From Tannerella sp. (lineage in GTDB: Bacteria > Bacteroidota > Bacteroidia > Bacteroidales > Tannerellaceae), in NCBI GenBank assembly GCA_031259505.1, contig JAIRLL010000372.1, forward strand, positions 1 through 10,468: DNA of 10,468 bases, in the 5' to 3' direction. Positions 9,515 to 10,468 of this stretch are shown here, piece by piece. A model generated the notes under the pieces. That model did no database searches and was not told the DNA's origin. It saw only the letters and a program-made list of their open reading frames with translations. Numbering within the stretch: position 1 is the stretch's first letter; every line of letters starts with the position of its first letter. Made by a program: the position numbers and the translations under genes.

Positions 9515-10044
9515 TGGACTGTTCACAAACGCGGCTTGTAAAGATGGGGCATGAAACTGTAACGGAAACATTCGATTGCGGTGATTCCGACCTGAATGCC
9601 TTTTTGCAAGATGATGCTTTGCGCTATTTTGACGAACGCATGGCTGTGACTTACATGCTCCTTTACGGGGAACATATTGTTGCATACTATTGTTTACTGA
9701 ACGACAAAGTTACGTTTGATACGGCTGCGGAGAATGAGAGGTCGTTGTGGAACCGTTTCAACCGGAAAAATAAAATACCCAATTTGAAACGGAGGCAGAA
9801 TTATCCGGCAGTAAAATTAGGTCGTTTTGCTGTTTCAATCCATTTTAAGGGACAGGGCGCAGGCCGTTTTCTTCAAAATAACAGTCTTCGAGCATTAGGT
9901 TCGCCGCGACGGCAAAAGCCCGGTATTTCGAGAAATACCTGGAAGAAGAAAACGGAGCAAAAGACGAAGAAAACGGAACCGTCACCGAAAATCCCGAAGC
10001 CGCCGTCAAAATCCCGTAACAGTACCGTAAAACATTTGTCCTGA
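9514..10044 (+). CDS. GNAT-family N-acetyltransferase, C-terminal part lost
   Basis: Residues 1-121 are a good GNAT N-terminus: FDCGDSDLNAFLQDDALRYF at 20-39, AVTYMLL at 44-50, VAYYCLLNDKV at 56-66, and YPAVKLGRFAVSIHFKGQGA at 97-116, which holds the acetyl-CoA pyrophosphate loop (K-G-Q-G-A-G). Such enzymes transfer an acetyl group from acetyl-CoA; toxin members acetylate aminoacyl-tRNA. After about Gln121 (base 9876) the expected second half, including the conserved 'FYEKNGF'-like segment, is missing. The remaining 55 residues are a Lys/Pro/Ser-rich tail with no domain look, and that DNA reads better in another frame. The protein is therefore probably inactive. Codons favour A/T in third position more than in the flanking genes. 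ATG 9514 is preferred because it overlaps the upstream TGA; a GTG at 9511 is the alternative. Pipelines may call it intact because the frame stays open. Confidence 0.75.
   Translation: MDCSQTRLVKMGHETVTETFDCGDSDLNAFLQDDALRYFDERMAVTYMLLYGEHIVAYYCLLNDKVTFDTAAENERSLWNRFNRKNKIPNLKRRQNYPAVKLGRFAVSIHFKGQGAGRFLQNNSLRALGSPRRQKPGISRNTWKKKTEQKTKKTEPSPKIPKPPSKSRNSTVKHLS
9882..10019 (+). pseudogene. Out-of-frame 3' remnant of an unidentified gene
   Basis: In the frame one base behind the GNAT reading, an open stretch runs from just after a TAA (9879-9881) to a TAA at 10017-10019. It encodes 45 residues including FAATAKARYFEKYLEEENG and a Glu/Asn-rich end closing in AAVKIP. Its codons (GCC, TTC, GAG, CTG, AAC, GTC, CCC, ATC) follow the G/C-ending habit of the genuine genes nearby, whereas the GNAT frame here gives low-complexity Lys/Pro/Ser. 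There is no start codon or Shine-Dalgarno at its head. I read it as the 3' end of a gene joined to the GNAT gene by a deletion near 9877-9890. The parent gene is not recognised. Confidence 0.55.
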
Positions 10045-10077
10045 AAAAACCGTTACCTATCCCGGCAAGTAAGGAAT

Positions 10078-10109
10078 AAAAAAACACCCTGCCGTCTCAC
10101 CGACAGGGT
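10078..10109 (-). terminator. Rho-independent terminator of gnd
   Basis: On the minus strand ACCCTGTCG (10109-10101) pairs with CGGCAGGGT (10094-10086) as a 9-bp stem including one G-U pair, around a 6-nt loop. It is followed after one or two bases by seven consecutive T residues (10084-10078). The orientation fits the end of the gnd transcript; on the plus strand there is no T tract, so it should act one way only. Confidence 0.88.
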
Positions 10110-10135
10110 ATTCACGGGCAGAGCGCGGAAATTCC

Positions 10136-10171
10136 CATTCATTCATTCATTCATTCATTCATTCATTCATT
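10136..10171. repeat. Perfect tetranucleotide repeat (CATT)9
   Basis: Nine uninterrupted CATT units (AATG on the minus strand) fill 36 bp and end directly against the gnd stop codon (10174-10172). The tract lies between the gnd stop and its terminator, so it is transcribed but not translated as part of gnd. Any ATG inside it meets TGA after three codons. Such tracts change length by replication slippage. Confidence 0.95.
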
Positions 10172-10468
10172 TCAGACCACATACGTCGACGCCGCCGTAT
10201 CGCCGCCCTTGCCCGTCCAGTTGGTATGGAAGAACTCGCCGCGCGGGCGGTCGATACGTTCGTAGGTATGCGCGCCGAAATAGTCGCGTTGCGCCTGCAG
10301 GAGGTTGGCAGGCAGGCGTTCGGTGCGGTAGCCGTCGAAATATGCCAGCCCCGCGCTCATCGAGGGGACGGGGATGCCGCTGCAGATGGCGGTCGAGACG
10401 ACGGTGCGCCAGCTGGCCTGCGCCGCCATCACTTTCTCGCTGAAGAAAGGATCGAGCAGCAGGTTCGT
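10172..10468 (-). CDS. gnd: 6-phosphogluconate dehydrogenase, decarboxylating (C-terminal 98 residues)
   Basis: The frame is open from the right edge (first codon at 10468-10466) to TGA at 10174-10172. It carries the highly conserved end of the pentose-phosphate enzyme that oxidises 6-phosphogluconate to ribulose 5-phosphate, CO2 and NADPH. Recognisable parts are NLLLDPFF, the helix [20 protein letters not shown], the substrate-loop region [20 protein letters not shown] with its Arg, and [19 protein letters not shown]. In the dimer this tail threads into the neighbouring subunit and helps form its active site. The N-terminal NADP-binding domain lies beyond the window. It faces the GNAT gene tail to tail. 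Confidence 0.96.
   Translation of the reverse strand, partial: TNLLLDPFFSEKVMAAQASWRTVVSTAICSGIPVPSMSAGLAYFDGYRTERLPANLLQAQRDYFGAHTYERIDRPRGEFFHTNWTGKGGDTAASTYVV

Noticed and set aside
9845..10087. An 80-residue minus-strand frame across the GNAT tail
   Set aside because: It reads through the remnant of another gene in antisense and ends in the GNAT coding part. It lies beyond the gnd terminator with no promoter of its own.
10136..10171. CATT repeat as a CRISPR or phase-variable coding tract
   Set aside because: The units are only 4 bp with no spacers, and the tract lies after the gnd stop with no open frame passing through it.

Overview
The window looks like chromosomal DNA from a Bacteroidales bacterium of moderately high G+C (Bacteroides, Parabacteroides or Tannerella relatives; genus not resolvable by eye). 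The reasons are three promoters that match the Bacteroidetes primary-sigma consensus (TTG, 19-20 bp, TAnnTTTG), start regions that mostly lack a strong Shine-Dalgarno, a YidC with the long periplasmic domain usual in this phylum, and the familiar pyrG-yidC adjacency.

Left part (1-6446, all minus strand): a strong promoter at about 6417-6446 reads leftward through pyrG (CTP synthase), yidC (membrane protein insertase), a secreted calcineurin-like metallophosphoesterase and a cyclophilin-type peptidyl-prolyl isomerase lipoprotein. These four are almost certainly one operon: the junctions are 7 bp, 0 bp and a 4-bp ATGA overlap. After a 96-bp gap comes a NhaC-family Na+/H+ antiporter, cut by the left window edge. 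The shared theme is loose: nucleotide supply plus envelope biogenesis and maintenance.

Middle (6390-6713): a divergent intergenic region with one consensus promoter facing each way. Rightward, a class I PLP-dependent aminotransferase and a LolC/LolE/FtsX-type ABC permease are 33 bp apart and probably co-transcribed. The permease has no ATPase gene beside it.

Right part (9198-10171): an accessory-looking patch. A third consensus promoter drives a 53-residue protein whose stop overlaps the start of a GNAT acetyltransferase (TGATG), the layout of a toxin-antitoxin-like pair. The GNAT homology stops just after its acetyl-CoA loop. What follows is in another frame the coding-like 3' end of an unrelated gene, so the pair appears to be eroded by a deletion. 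Base use here is visibly more A/T-rich at third codon positions than in the neighbours.

Right edge: the C-terminal 98 residues of 6-phosphogluconate dehydrogenase (gnd, minus strand), followed directly by nine perfect CATT units and then a clear rho-independent terminator. The most useful observations are the pyrG start correction, the small-protein/GNAT pair with its broken 3' end, and the tetranucleotide repeat. I saw no CRISPR array, insertion sequence, tRNA or rRNA.
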